From an uncultured Lachnospiraceae bacterium (GTDB taxonomy: Bacteria; Bacillota; Clostridia; Lachnospirales; Lachnospiraceae), in contig CAJUTD010000031.1 in the NCBI GenBank assembly GCA_910589635.1, forward strand, positions 1-19,958: a DNA stretch of 19,958 bases, in the 5' to 3' direction. The position numbers and the translations under genes are program-made. Every line of letters begins with the position of its first letter. Positions within the stretch are counted from its first letter, which is position 1. Shown here piece by piece: positions 7,982 to 15,418 of the stretch. The notes beneath the pieces are model-generated. The model saw only the letters and a list, made by a program, of their open reading frames with translations. It searched no databases and was not told the DNA's origin.

Positions 7982-8010
7982 ATTGTAATACCCATGGCTG
8001 TAAAAGTCAA
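7982..8010 (-). promoter_or_regulatory. Sigma-A promoter of htpG
   Basis: Reading the minus strand, TTGACT (complement of 8005-8010) is followed after exactly 17 bp by TACAAT (complement of 7982-7987). The start of transcription would be near 7975, giving a leader of about 60 bases to the htpG ATG. Confidence 0.85.
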
Positions 8011-8017
8011 TAGAAAA

Positions 8018-8044
8018 TTAGCACTCTTTAAGAATGAGTGCTAA
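8018..8044. promoter_or_regulatory. CIRCE operator (HrcA binding site)
   Basis: The sequence TTAGCACTC (8018-8026), nine bases, then GAGTGCTAA (8036-8044) is a perfect match to the CIRCE inverted repeat bound by the heat-shock repressor HrcA. It lies eight bases upstream of the htpG -35 hexamer rather than over the transcription start. It is about 70 bp upstream of the divergent promoter for the FapA-type gene. Confidence 0.95.
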
Positions 8045-8115
8045 CAAGGTGCTTGAAAGCCTGAAAAATCAAGGAGTGACACAATTCTTAAAAGTTTATA
8101 AACAGGAAATGTCAG

Positions 8116-8144
8116 TTGACAGTCCGCGTTTTTTTTAATAAAAT
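8116..8144 (+). promoter_or_regulatory. Sigma-A promoter of the FapA-type gene
   Basis: TTGACA (8116-8121) and TAAAAT (8139-8144) are separated by 17 bp containing a run of eight T. The predicted start is near 8151, about 30 bases before the ATG at 8182. Confidence 0.8.
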
Positions 8145-8181
8145 TATATGCAAGAAATTAATTGTGAAACAGAGGTGAAAT

Positions 8182-10320
8182 ATGAATAATCAGTTGATGA
8201 AAAAGTATGAATCCATGGGATTTGACAAAGGGCAGTTAGAAGAAATCCGCCAGGGTATTGAGAAGGGATTGGATGTGTCCTGGTATACTTCTGTCAAATA
8301 TGACTGGTTTCAGATGGAAGAGATTAAGAAAGGCCTGGAGCGGGGGCTGGATGTGTCCGTCTATGCCAGACAGGATATTTCTTATGACAGGATGCGTCAA
8401 ATCCGTAAGGGTTTACAGGAAGGGATTAAGCTGTCAGAGTATCAGGATATGTCGGCAGGCTATTTGCGGCAGATTCGCAAGGCGAAACAGGGAAATGTAA
8501 ACATTTTTCCATATATCAAGGAAGGGTATGAGCCGGATCAGATTGAAGAGATTCGGCTGGCATTGGAACACAAAGCAGACGTAAGCGTGTATCTGATTAA
8601 AGAATTTTTGGGGGAGTCCATAAGGGAAATCCGACTTGGTGTGGAAGAAGGTTTGGACGTGTCCGCCTATGCTAAGATTAACTTCGGTTGGCAGCAGATG
8701 CGTGAAATAAGGATGGGATTAGAGCGGCGTGTGGACATCTCCATTTATGCCAGGGAATTGTACCGCTGGCAGCAGATGCGTGAAATCCGCCTGGGTCTGG
8801 AAGAAGGACTGGATGTGTCTGCTTACAAAAGCATGATGTACTCTGCAAAAGAGATGGAGCGGATTCGCAAAAAAATGCAGGAGCAGCAGGCGGATAAGAA
8901 GAAAAAGGAAGAGGAGAGAATAGCCGAGGATTTCCAGTTTGAAGTGTTGGAGGAACAGGCTAAGCTTGCATCGGAGTGTATGGTGACCGTCAGTGAGGAC
9001 AAGATGGAAGCGTACGTGACCATAGAAAAAGGCGCATCTAAGACAAAGAACGATATTATTCGCCTGTTGGCGAAGGAAAACGTTGTTTTTGGTATTAAGC
9101 AGAATAATATAGAGAAATACCTCAAAGAGTCCGACAAGTCTACGAATCGTTTTCTGGCTGCAGAAGGGATAAGGCCGGAGCGGGGACGCGATGGCTATTA
9201 TGAATACTTTTTCCGCACCGGGATTCCGCAGATTCCGGCGATTCGTGAGGACGGCTCTATAGACTATCAGAATACGGTTTATTTTGAGCAGGTAAAGGCA
9301 GGCCAGGTCATTGCTGTATATCATGAGCCCCAGCCGGGGATCGGCGGAAGGGCGGTGGACGGTACGGAGCTTCCGGCAAAAGGCGGACAGGAGAAGCAGA
9401 TTCTCAGAGGAAGGGGATTTCTGTTGTCCCAGGATAAGAAGACGTATATTGCCAGGGAGTCCGGTAAGATTGAATTGAAAGACAACAAGATTACGATTCA
9501 GCCGCTTTTGGTAGTCAATGAGGTGACGATATCCACGGGCAATCTGAGGTTTAACGGCAGTATCTGGGTGCGTGGGAATGTTGGCAGCGGCGTGGTTATC
9601 CAGGCCGAGGATGAACTTGTGGTTGAGGGAAATGTGGAAGCGGCGCATTTGCAGAGTGGGAAGAAGATTGTCATCAAGAATGGCGTGTCCGGCGGCGGGC
9701 TGGCAAAGATAGAATCCGCAGGAGATATCCATGGCAAATTCTTTGAGGGGGCCACGTTGATGGCGAATGATGGAATCTATGCCAATTATGTGATGAACAG
9801 TAATTTGATTGCAGGTAAGGAGGTTGTCATTTCCGGTTCCAGAGGTGCAATTATCGGAGGCAATACGGCTGCGGTAAATAAGATTGAAGCCCATCACATT
9901 GGGAACCGCGCCGGACTCCTCACTAATATTTCCCTGGGAATCAGCCAGGCAATGATACAGAAAGAAGAAGAGGCGGATATCAAGCTTAAAAAATTGCAAT
10001 CAGAGCTGGCAATTTTTGAGGAGGCTTATAAAAAGCTGCAAAATCAGTATCCGCCGGAAGTCCGCAATGAGATGGAAATATACCTCAAAGTGGAACAGGC
10101 GACTTATATAAAACGCAAGCAGATGGAACGGCAGTTAGAGCTGACGAAGGAGTTAGAACAGAAACGAAGCAAGGCGGACGAAGCAAAAATGCTCGTGCGC
10201 GGAACGCTTAATGCCGGTACAGTGGTGCAGATGAACGGCATGACTTGGAGTGCGGCGAGCTCGGTTAAAAATGTCACTGTGCGTCGTTCATTCAAAGAAA
10301 TAGGCGTATTTCGGAATTAA
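8182..10320 (+). CDS. FapA/DUF342 family protein with N-terminal repeats
   Basis: This is a 712-residue protein, probably cytosolic, with no signal peptide or membrane segment. Residues 12-235 are about eight and a half tandem units of some 25 residues with the consensus Q-M-x-E-I-R-x-G-L-E-x-G-L-D-V-S-x-Y-A. A short basic/acidic helix follows. The FapA (DUF342) region spans about residues 250-610, with an N-terminal part and a beta-rich part holding repeated Gly/Val turns (GNVGSGVVIQAEDELVVEGNVEA is typical, here seen in two stretches). A coiled coil occupies about 595-670. FapA proteins have been linked to flagellar assembly and polarity in Vibrio, but their biochemical role is poorly defined. 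The response regulator gene follows after 12 bp, so the two form an operon. The start is supported by AGAGGTG before the ATG. Confidence 0.85.
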   Translation: MNNQLMKKYESMGFDKGQLEEIRQGIEKGLDVSWYTSVKYDWFQMEEIKKGLERGLDVSVYARQDISYDRMRQIRKGLQEGIKLSEYQDMSAGYLRQIRKAKQGNVNIFPYIKEGYEPDQIEEIRLALEHKADVSVYLIKEFLGESIREIRLGVEEGLDVSAYAKINFGWQQMREIRMGLERRVDISIYARELYRWQQMREIRLGLEEGLDVSAYKSMMYSAKEMERIRKKMQEQQADKKKKEEERIAEDFQFEVLEEQAKLASECMVTVSEDKMEAYVTIEKGASKTKNDIIRLLAKENVVFGIKQNNIEKYLKESDKSTNRFLAAEGIRPERGRDGYYEYFFRTGIPQIPAIREDGSIDYQNTVYFEQVKAGQVIAVYHEPQPGIGGRAVDGTELPAKGGQEKQILRGRGFLLSQDKKTYIARESGKIELKDNKITIQPLLVVNEVTISTGNLRFNGSIWVRGNVGSGVVIQAEDELVVEGNVEAAHLQSGKKIVIKNGVSGGGLAKIESAGDIHGKFFEGATLMANDGIYANYVMNSNLIAGKEVVISGSRGAIIGGNTAAVNKIEAHHIGNRAGLLTNISLGISQAMIQKEEEADIKLKKLQSELAIFEEAYKKLQNQYPPEVRNEMEIYLKVEQATYIKRKQMERQLELTKELEQKRSKADEAKMLVRGTLNAGTVVQMNGMTWSAASSVKNVTVRRSFKEIGVFRN

Positions 10321-10332
10321 GGAGGAGCTTAT

Positions 10333-11430
10333 ATGGAGCGGCATAAAATATTAATTGTAGATGATTTGGAAAGTAACCGTATGATTTTGGCGGAAATCTT
10401 CCAAGAAGATTACCAGATATTACATGCAGAGGATGTTTCCCATACTTTGCAGTTTCTGGAAACATATCACGGGCAGTTGGCAGCCGTGTTGTTGGATTGG
10501 CATCTGTCAGGGGAAGACGGGAGCAAAGTATTGGAGAGCATGAAAAAAAGGGGGTGGATGGCTCACATTCCGGTATTGATTGTTACGGCGGAAAATTCCA
10601 CGGAAGTGGAAAAGAACTGTATTCAGATGGGCGCTTCTGATTTAATCCGAAAGCCTTTTGATGCAGATGTTGTAAAGAACCGTGTAAATAACTGCATCTC
10701 ATTGTACCAGCATAAGAACCAGATAGAAGAGAAGGTTCAGGAACAGAGCAAAATTCTGCGCAAACAGTATTCCGTGATGAAAGTGCAGGCGGAAAAGCTC
10801 AAAAAGGCAAATGAGAAGATGATTGACATTATCTGCAATATCTTAGAGCGAAATTATCCAGAATTTTTGGATAATGTACAGATTGCGAGAGAAATTACCA
10901 AGATTATCGGCAAGAAGGTGCAGCAGAATTACCCGGAATATAAGTTGACGGATGAGGCTGTGGATATTATTGCAGAGTTGTCTTCCCTGCGTGATATTGG
11001 GAAACTTCTGATTTCCGACCATGTATTATATAAACCGGCTAAGCTCACAAAAGAAGAGGCGGAATACATGAAGTCCCATACAGCGAAGGGCTGCGAAATT
11101 ATGAAGATGATGAAAGATTTGCAGACGCCGGAATATCACAGAATAAGCATGGAAATTTGTCTGTACCATCATGAGCGTTATGATGGAAGGGGATATCCGG
11201 AAGGGCTGAAGGGGGATGAGATACCAATTTCGGCGCAGATAGTCTCGGTCGTAGATGCTTATCACGCCCTGATTAGTGAACGTGTCTATAAGCGGTCCTA
11301 TTCCAGGGAAAAAGCGTATTATATGATATTAGGCGGAGAATGCGGCGTGTTTTCTCCCAAGATTATGGAGTGTTTCCGTATGTCGAGAAAAGAGATGGAG
11401 GAAATTGACACCGATATGGAAGAAACTTGA
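10333..11430 (+). CDS. Response regulator with degenerate HD-GYP domain
   Basis: This is a 365-residue cytosolic two-component output protein. The receiver domain (residues 4-125) has the acidic pair D10/D11, phospho-acceptor D55 in LLDWHLSG, T85 and K107, so it should be phosphorylatable. A coiled coil (about 128-165) joins it to an HD-GYP-type module. That module keeps KPAKLTKEE, SHTAKGCEIM, the HHE at 279-281, DGRGYPEGL and DAY, features of cyclic-di-GMP phosphodiesterases. The signature HD is replaced by RD (R220-D221 in LRDIGK). The second Asp of the usual DVYDAL is His (DAYHAL). The upstream His of the H-x-x-R-V motif is also absent. It may therefore be a sensor or scaffold rather than an enzyme. 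TAAGGAGGAGC overlaps the end of the preceding gene, showing translational linkage. Confidence 0.88.
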   Translation: MERHKILIVDDLESNRMILAEIFQEDYQILHAEDVSHTLQFLETYHGQLAAVLLDWHLSGEDGSKVLESMKKRGWMAHIPVLIVTAENSTEVEKNCIQMGASDLIRKPFDADVVKNRVNNCISLYQHKNQIEEKVQEQSKILRKQYSVMKVQAEKLKKANEKMIDIICNILERNYPEFLDNVQIAREITKIIGKKVQQNYPEYKLTDEAVDIIAELSSLRDIGKLLISDHVLYKPAKLTKEEAEYMKSHTAKGCEIMKMMKDLQTPEYHRISMEICLYHHERYDGRGYPEGLKGDEIPISAQIVSVVDAYHALISERVYKRSYSREKAYYMILGGECGVFSPKIMECFRMSRKEMEEIDTDMEET

Positions 11431-11529
11431 ACGGCAGAGTACGGTATAAATTTCTGAGTGCGGGAGTATATAAGGGAATGCAGCTGATGCAGGAAAAGTA
11501 TTTGTATCACAGAGGGTAGGAGAATAGTC

Positions 11530-12876
11530 ATGGCAGAACAAATCAAAGGAAACATGGTCAGCGGCAATCCCACAAAGGCGTTGATTGGGTTTACATTGCC
11601 GATGGTAGCGGGCAATCTGTTTCAGCAGTTTTATAACATTATGGATTCCATTATCGTGGGAAACGTGGTAGGAGAGGAGGCGCTGGCGGCAGTCGGCGCC
11701 TCCTCTGCCATCACGATGCTGTTCGTGATGGTGGCGATGGGCACCGGCATCGGCTGTTCGGTGGTAATCTCCCAACTATTCGGGGCCAGGCAGTTAGAGA
11801 AGATGAAAACGGCGATTTCCACTGCTCTACTGTCCATCTTGGGACTCAGCGTTTTCTTAAGCCTTTTGGGAGTTGTGATTAACCGGGGGCTAATGAGGCT
11901 GATGGGTACACCGGAGAATATTTTTGCGGACGCCGCGGAGTATATGCAGATTTATTTTTTAGGATTCGCATTTCTTTTTTTGTATAACGCGTTTTCTGCT
12001 ATTTTCAATGCGCTGGGGGATTCGAGAAAGCCCCTGTTATTTTTGATGTTTTCTTCTCTGCTCAATATTGCGTTGGATTTGTATTTCGTTGCAGAGCTTC
12101 ACATGGGAGTGCCCGGTGTGGCGTGGGCGACGCTGATTGCCCAGGCTTTGTCGGCGATTTTGTCTTTTTTCTTCCTTATGCGCAAATTACGGAAGATAGA
12201 GACGGAAGACTTTGCCAGGTTTGACATGGAACTTTTGCTCACGATGGTGAAGGTGGCGATACCTACGGTTGTACAGCAGTCCATCGTTTCGGTGGGGATG
12301 ATCTTAATCCAGTCGGCGGTCAACCGTTTCGGTTCTACATTCCTTGCCGGGTATACGGCGGCGACGAAAATTGACGGTATTGCCATTGTGCCCATGGTCG
12401 CGGTGGGCAATGCGGCGTCCACTTATGTGGCGCAGAATATGGGCGCAAGGAAGCCTGAGAGAATTAAGATGGGATACCGTATCTGCTTGGTGATGGCGGC
12501 GGGGATAGGCCTGATGATTGCCGTTATCCTGCATTTTACCGGTGAAAGTTTTGTAGGGCTGTTTCTGGATTCTGATTCCAGCGCGGAGGCAATTTCCGTG
12601 GGCGCGAGCTATCTCAGTACGGTTTCCATGTTCTATTTTGTCATGGGCAGCATGAATGTCAGCAACGGTGTCCTGCGGGGCGCGGCAGACATGGGATGGT
12701 TTTTATCCAGCAGCGTATGTAACCTTATCACCAGGGTGGCGCTGACTTATGCTTTGGCTGATGTTACCCAGGGCATGATTATCATGTGGGCAAACCCCGC
12801 AGGCTGGACAGTGGGACTTGCTATTGCTTTGCTGCGGTATTTCCAGGGAGGTTGGAAAGAGAAGTCCATTGTGTAG
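11530..12876 (+). CDS. MATE family efflux transporter
   Basis: This is a 448-residue integral membrane protein with about twelve hydrophobic helices and no signal peptide. The N-terminal signature, NPTKALIGFTLPMVAGNLFQQFYNIMDSIIVGNVVGEEALAAVGASSAI, is characteristic of the multidrug and toxin extrusion family. The second half repeats the fold from about residue 235 (VAIPTVVQQSIVSVGMILIQSAVNRFGSTFLAGYTAATKID). Such carriers exchange Na+ or H+ for drugs or metabolites, and the substrate cannot be predicted here. TAGGAG eight bases before the ATG supports the start. The 99-bp gap to the upstream regulator gene shows no clear terminator, so partial read-through is possible. Confidence 0.95.
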   Translation: MAEQIKGNMVSGNPTKALIGFTLPMVAGNLFQQFYNIMDSIIVGNVVGEEALAAVGASSAITMLFVMVAMGTGIGCSVVISQLFGARQLEKMKTAISTALLSILGLSVFLSLLGVVINRGLMRLMGTPENIFADAAEYMQIYFLGFAFLFLYNAFSAIFNALGDSRKPLLFLMFSSLLNIALDLYFVAELHMGVPGVAWATLIAQALSAILSFFFLMRKLRKIETEDFARFDMELLLTMVKVAIPTVVQQSIVSVGMILIQSAVNRFGSTFLAGYTAATKIDGIAIVPMVAVGNAASTYVAQNMGARKPERIKMGYRICLVMAAGIGLMIAVILHFTGESFVGLFLDSDSSAEAISVGASYLSTVSMFYFVMGSMNVSNGVLRGAADMGWFLSSSVCNLITRVALTYALADVTQGMIIMWANPAGWTVGLAIALLRYFQGGWKEKSIV

Positions 12877-12919
12877 CTTTGAATTGATAAATTAAAAACT
12901 GGAAAAAGCGAGATTTTAA

Positions 12920-12948
12920 TTGAGATAAACGACGGATGATGTTATACT
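12920..12948 (+). promoter_or_regulatory. Sigma-A promoter of the hydrogenase operon
   Basis: TTGAGA (12920-12925) and TATACT (12943-12948) are separated by 17 bp. The site is about 75 bp upstream of the TTG start of hydC. I see no clear operator such as a Rex site next to it. Confidence 0.75.
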
Positions 12949-13023
12949 GGAGAAGTGGCACAAAAGGAGAATCAATTACTGTGTGCAAAGCAAACAACAG
13001 CGAAAATTTAAGGAGGAGAAGGT

Positions 13024-13527
13024 TTGGAAAAAAAGGAACAAAAAGTGCTGGATGAGATTTTAAAAGCTCATGATTACAGCCAGACAGCAGTGATTGCAAT
13101 TATGCAGGACATCCAGAAAGTATACCGCTATCTGCCGGAGGATGCGCTCTGTTACATAGCTAAGAAGCTGGACTTGAGCGAAGCGAAAGTGTATGGGGTG
13201 GCAACATTTTATGAGAACTTTTCCCTGGAGCCGAAGGGGAAATATGTCATCAAGATTTGCGATGGGACAGCCTGTCATGTGCGTAAATCAACAGCCATTT
13301 TAGATGAAATCCGCAGTCTTTTGGGGGTGACAGAATCGAAGCCTACCACGGATGATATGATGTTTACTGTGGAGACGGTATCTTGTCTGGGAGCCTGCGG
13401 GCTGGCGCCGGTCTGTACAGTAAATGACGAGGTGCATCCGGCGATGACGCCGGAGAAGGCAAGAGCATTGATAGAACAATTAAAAGAAGGCAAAGCTGCC
13501 GGAGAGGAGGCCGCGGATGAGAATTAA
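13024..13527 (+). CDS. hydC: Electron-bifurcating hydrogenase subunit HydC (NuoE-like)
   Basis: This 167-residue thioredoxin-like [2Fe-2S] subunit is homologous to NuoE of complex I. It relays electrons within the cytosolic HydABC hydrogenase. A helical N-terminal bundle precedes YGVATFYENFSLEPKGKYVIK. The four cluster ligands are C79 and C84 (CDGTAC) and C121 and C125 (CLGAC). The start is a TTG: AGGAGG lies seven bases before it and no in-frame ATG occurs until well inside the conserved helical region. The last codons overlap the start of hydB by 11 bp, so translation is coupled. Hnd-type NADP-reducing hydrogenases have a similar subunit, but the three-gene order C-B-A favours the NADH/ferredoxin type. 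Confidence 0.92.
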   Translation: MEKKEQKVLDEILKAHDYSQTAVIAIMQDIQKVYRYLPEDALCYIAKKLDLSEAKVYGVATFYENFSLEPKGKYVIKICDGTACHVRKSTAILDEIRSLLGVTESKPTTDDMMFTVETVSCLGACGLAPVCTVNDEVHPAMTPEKARALIEQLKEGKAAGEEAADEN

Positions 13528-15406
13528 TACGAGAGAAGAACTGGAAGCAAGAAGAGCAGAATATGCGGCGTCTTTAAAGACCCAGAGGAAACAGATATTA
13601 ATTTGTGCCGGAACTGGGTGCGTGGCCGGCGGCTCATTGAATATTTTTGCCAAAATGCAGGAAATCCTCATATCGCGCGGAATTAAATGTTCGCTGGTGT
13701 TGGAGAAAGAGCCTCATGATGACAGTGTCGGCCTGAAAAAGTCAGGCTGCCATGGATTCTGTGAGATGGGTCCGCTATTGCGTATCGAGCCGGAGGGAAT
13801 CCTCTATGTTAAGGTTAAGGTAGAAGATTGTGAGGAAATCATTGAAAAGAGCATTGTCAATGACGAGGTGATTGAACGTCTTGTTTATCATGATCAGAAT
13901 GGCGAAGCTTACGAAAAACAGGATGACATTCCTTTCTACAAACAGCAGACGCGTGTGGCGCTTGAGGATTGTGGAAGGATTAATGCAGAATCTATCAAGG
14001 AATACATAGCTGTGGGCGGATATAGTGCCGTGGCAAAAGCGTTATTTGACATGACGCCGCAGCAGATTGTGGACGAGGTCAATGAAGCCTGCCTGCGCGG
14101 GCGCGGTGGCGGAGGCTTCCCCACCGGACGGAAATGGGCACAAGTATTGGCGCAGGAGGAAGAGACGAAATACGTTGTCTGCAATGGTGATGAGGGCGAC
14201 CCCGGCGCGTTTATGGACCGAAGTATGATGGAGGGAGATCCCCATCGCGTGATTGAGGGTATGCTGATTGCCGGAATCGCCACAGGAGCGCATTATGGCT
14301 ATATCTATGTGCGTGCGGAGTACCCGCTTGCCGTGGAACGTTTGCAGACGGCAATCAATAAGGCGGAAGAGAAGGGATTATTAGGAGAAAATATTTTAAA
14401 TTCCGGCTTTGACTTTGATTTGAAAATCAGCCAGGGCGCGGGCGCGTTTGTCTGCGGGGAGGGTTCTGCGCTGACGGCGTCTATTGAGGGTAACCGTGGT
14501 ATGCCCAGGGTAAAACCGCCGCGTACCGTGGAGAAAGGACTGTTTGAGAAGCCGACGGTATTGAATAACGTGGAGACTTACTGTAATGTTCCGCCTATTA
14601 TCACCAAGGGAGCGGAGTGGTATAAGTCAATCGGTCCCGACAATAACCATGGTACGAAGGCGTTTGCCCTGACCGGAAACGTTATGAATACGGGCTTGAT
14701 TGAGGTGCCCATGGGAACACCACTGAGGAAGGTCATTTTCGACATTGGCGGCGGCGTCAAGGGCGGTGATTTTAAGGCGGTGCAGATTGGCGGGCCGTCC
14801 GGCGGATGTCTCTGTATCAGCGCGACGGAAGACCATCTGGATTTGCATCTTGATTTTGATTCGCTCAAGAAGGTGGGCGCTATGATTGGCAGTGGCGGCC
14901 TGGTAGTCATGAATGATAAGAGCTGTATGGTGGAGGTTGCCCGCTTCTTCATGAACTTTACTCAGAATGAGTCCTGCGGAAAATGTATTCCCTGTCGCGA
15001 GGGCACGAAGCGGATGTTGGAACTCTTGAATGATATTTGCGAGGGGCGCGGTACGATGCAGCATATTACGCTGTTAGAGGAGCTTGCTTCTACGATTTCC
15101 GCTACGGCCTTGTGCGGACTGGGTAAGACGGCGGCTTCTCCAGTAGTCAGCACGATGAAATATTTCCGTGAGGAGTATCTTGCCCATGTAGTGGATAAAA
15201 AATGTCCGGCAGGCCAGTGTAAAGCGCTGGTGACGCTCCAAATTGACCCTGAATTGTGTAAGGGATGCAGCAAATGTGCAAGGCTTTGCCCGGTCGGTGC
15301 AATTTCCGGTGAGGTTAAGAAACCATTTACCATTGATACAAGCAAATGTATTAAGTGTGGCGCCTGCATGGAAGGCTGTAATTTCCACGCGGTAAAAGAA
15401 GTGTAG
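13517..15406 (+). CDS. hydB: Electron-bifurcating hydrogenase subunit HydB (NuoF-like)
   Basis: This 629-residue flavoprotein subunit binds NAD(H) and FMN. In order it has an N-terminal thioredoxin-like [2Fe-2S] domain (C30, C35, C78, C82), then the NuoF core with GRGGGGFPTGRKW (195-207). Next are CNGDEGDPGAFMDR for FMN binding and an SLBB region (VMNTGLIEVPMGTPLRKVI). The iron-sulfur domain SCGKCIPCREGT starts near residue 486. A C-terminal pair of [4Fe-4S] ferredoxin motifs begins at residue 581 (CKGCSKCARLCPVG and CIKCGACMEGC). The fused N- and C-terminal domains distinguish it from complex I NuoF and match HydB/HndC. It should couple NADH and ferredoxin to H2 with the neighbouring subunits. 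GAGAGGAGG lies just before the ATG within hydC. Confidence 0.95.
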   Translation: MRINTREELEARRAEYAASLKTQRKQILICAGTGCVAGGSLNIFAKMQEILISRGIKCSLVLEKEPHDDSVGLKKSGCHGFCEMGPLLRIEPEGILYVKVKVEDCEEIIEKSIVNDEVIERLVYHDQNGEAYEKQDDIPFYKQQTRVALEDCGRINAESIKEYIAVGGYSAVAKALFDMTPQQIVDEVNEACLRGRGGGGFPTGRKWAQVLAQEEETKYVVCNGDEGDPGAFMDRSMMEGDPHRVIEGMLIAGIATGAHYGYIYVRAEYPLAVERLQTAINKAEEKGLLGENILNSGFDFDLKISQGAGAFVCGEGSALTASIEGNRGMPRVKPPRTVEKGLFEKPTVLNNVETYCNVPPIITKGAEWYKSIGPDNNHGTKAFALTGNVMNTGLIEVPMGTPLRKVIFDIGGGVKGGDFKAVQIGGPSGGCLCISATEDHLDLHLDFDSLKKVGAMIGSGGLVVMNDKSCMVEVARFFMNFTQNESCGKCIPCREGTKRMLELLNDICEGRGTMQHITLLEELASTISATALCGLGKTAASPVVSTMKYFREEYLAHVVDKKCPAGQCKALVTLQIDPELCKGCSKCARLCPVGAISGEVKKPFTIDTSKCIKCGACMEGCNFHAVKEV

Positions 15407-15418
15407 GAGGGAACGGAC

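Noticed and set aside
8719..9999. A 426-codon open frame on the minus strand inside the FapA-type gene
   Set aside because: It lies entirely opposite a well-supported gene with repeats and recognisable domains, has no ribosome binding site, and its Leu/Ile/His/Arg-rich product resembles no protein. It is a shadow frame.
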